Below are positions 12,712 to 13,700 of a stretch of 13,700 bases of DNA, piece by piece (position 1 is the stretch's first letter; each line of letters begins with the position of its first letter). The DNA comes from Rickettsia typhi (GTDB taxonomy: Bacteria; Pseudomonadota; Alphaproteobacteria; Rickettsiales; UBA1997). A program made the position numbers and the translations under genes. The stretch lies in contig CAMDGT010000008.1 of assembly GCA_945898025.1 (NCBI GenBank), positions 1-13,700 of the forward strand. The letters are read 5' to 3'. A model generated the notes under the pieces. It did no database searches. It was not told the origin of the DNA and saw nothing but the letters and a program-made list of their open reading frames with translations.

Positions 12712-13700
12712 ATGTCTACCTTACTGCCCGCAATGTCAAAAAAAAATAATGGCACGGAAAAAGAAATTACCGCCCTTACATCTCATCTATTAGAAAAAAA
12801 AGAGCTTGCTAATTTTGAAATAGAGCAAGTGGTTATTGGTAGCATTATCACCAATAATAACTATTATGAAAGAGTGTCTGAATTTCTACAGCCACAGCAT
12901 TTTTATTATCCTGCTCATCAGGCTATTTATGAAAAAATAGTTGCCAACCTTGAGAAATCGCAGGTTGCCAATCAAATGACTCTAAAACAATTTTGCATTG
13001 ATAATCATTTAATAAAAGAGCAGGGTGGAGCTAATTATCTAGTAGAATTAATTTACAGAGCATCTTCAATTATTGATATTGTTGAATATGCTACTATTAT
13101 CTATGATTTATTTTTAAAAAGAAAGCTTGCAATTATTGGCGAAGATATAGTTATCAATGCTTTTGATAGTCAAAAAGAGGCTTTAGCAAGTCAACAAATC
13201 GAAATGGCAGAAGCAAAATTATTTGAACTTACTGAAAATAGTAATGGAAAAAGCGATTTCCGCAATATCTCTTTATCGCTAAAAGAGGCTCTTCAAAATA
13301 TTGCAATTGCTAGGCAAAGCGATAGTAGTATCAGCGGTATTTCAACTGGTTTGATAGATGTTGATAAAATGCTTGGTGGAATGCAAAGGTCAGATTTAAT
13401 CATACTTGCTGGTCGCCCTTCAATGGGTAAAACCGCTCTTGCGATTAATATCGCGGTCAATGCTTGTAAAATATTAAATGACGACAACTCTGAAAAACAG
13501 AAGGCGGTAGGTTTTTTCTCGCTTGAAATGTCTGCTCAACAATTATCAGCAAGAATTTTATCAATGGAAACTAGTGTTAATGCAACCAAATTCCGCACTG
13601 GTCAGATTGATGAAAATGAATGGGAGGTTATCGCCACAAGAAGTGGTCAAATTTCAAAACTGCCATTTTTTATTGACGATACTCCTGCATTATCAATTTC
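12712..13700 (+). CDS. dnaB: Replicative DNA helicase DnaB, 5' part
   Basis: The hexameric helicase that unwinds DNA at the replication fork. The window holds 329 residues of an expected roughly 480; the gene runs off the right edge. The N-terminal DnaB domain (FEIEQVVIGSIITNN near 35-49, then FYYPAHQAIYEKI) and linker are followed by the RecA-like C-terminal domain with STGLIDVDKMLGG and Walker A GRPSMGKT (234-241). FFSLEMS with Glu272 is the catalytic-glutamate segment. No intein is present in the visible part. The ATG at 12712 follows the bioB TAA without a gap; a second ATG at 12733 (MSKKNNG) is a possible alternative start, since the first seven residues are not family-typical. Coupled translation with bioB is likely, as there is no Shine-Dalgarno site. 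Confidence 0.99.
   Translation, partial: MSTLLPAMSKKNNGTEKEITALTSHLLEKKELANFEIEQVVIGSIITNNNYYERVSEFLQPQHFYYPAHQAIYEKIVANLEKSQVANQMTLKQFCIDNHLIKEQGGANYLVELIYRASSIIDIVEYATIIYDLFLKRKLAIIGEDIVINAFDSQKEALASQQIEMAEAKLFELTENSNGKSDFRNISLSLKEALQNIAIARQSDSSISGISTGLIDVDKMLGGMQRSDLIILAGRPSMGKTALAINIAVNACKILNDDNSEKQKAVGFFSLEMSAQQLSARILSMETSVNATKFRTGQIDENEWEVIATRSGQISKLPFFIDDTPALSI

Overview
The window is about 13.7 kb of AT-rich, gene-dense DNA from an alphaproteobacterium, most likely a member or relative of the Rickettsiales. The evidence is the alphaproteobacterial type of YidC, a seven-iron ferredoxin close to Azotobacter FdI, a DUF2610-like small protein of a kind I associate with Rickettsia, the low GC content and the almost complete lack of Shine-Dalgarno sites. 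Genus and species cannot be told from the sequence.

Left part (1-4.8 kb): the start of ddl (peptidoglycan precursor synthesis) and a small DUF2610-like gene lie on the minus strand. A class II tRNA-Leu(GAG) and lon, the AAA+ protease, follow on the plus strand. Just 38 bp after lon is a two-gene cassette: a zeta-toxin-like P-loop protein and an unrecognised 126-residue partner that overlaps it by 8 bp and has its own strong ribosome binding site. The cassette ends in three exact 15-bp tandem repeats running into a perfect AT palindrome.

Middle part (4.8-8.4 kb): four tightly spaced plus-strand housekeeping genes: yidC (membrane protein insertase), ccmC (heme export for cytochrome c maturation), fdxA (ferredoxin) and yebC (YebC/PmpR family). 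Spacings of 2 to 12 bp suggest one transcript.

Mobile part (8.4-11.1 kb): an IS1595-type transposase gene, frameshifted near its start and cut off before its catalytic core, abuts a complete-looking IS3-family element. This IS has orfA/orfB, a DDE triad and an A9 slippery run. The far side of the IS cuts off a minus-strand AAA-type ATPase gene. The bases flanking the IS are not a target duplication, so the two flanks were probably joined by a deletion or recombination at the IS.

Right part (11.1-13.7 kb): rlmH (23S rRNA methyltransferase, minus) and bioB (biotin synthase, plus) diverge with only 11 bp between start codons. dnaB (replicative helicase, cut by the window end) starts directly after the bioB stop.

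The least explained items are the zeta-like cassette after lon, the leader hairpin and short leader ORF inside the IS3 element, and the repeated occurrence of 15-bp tandem duplications at three unrelated loci. No CRISPR array, rRNA or prophage is visible, and no gene-free stretch exceeds about 230 bp.
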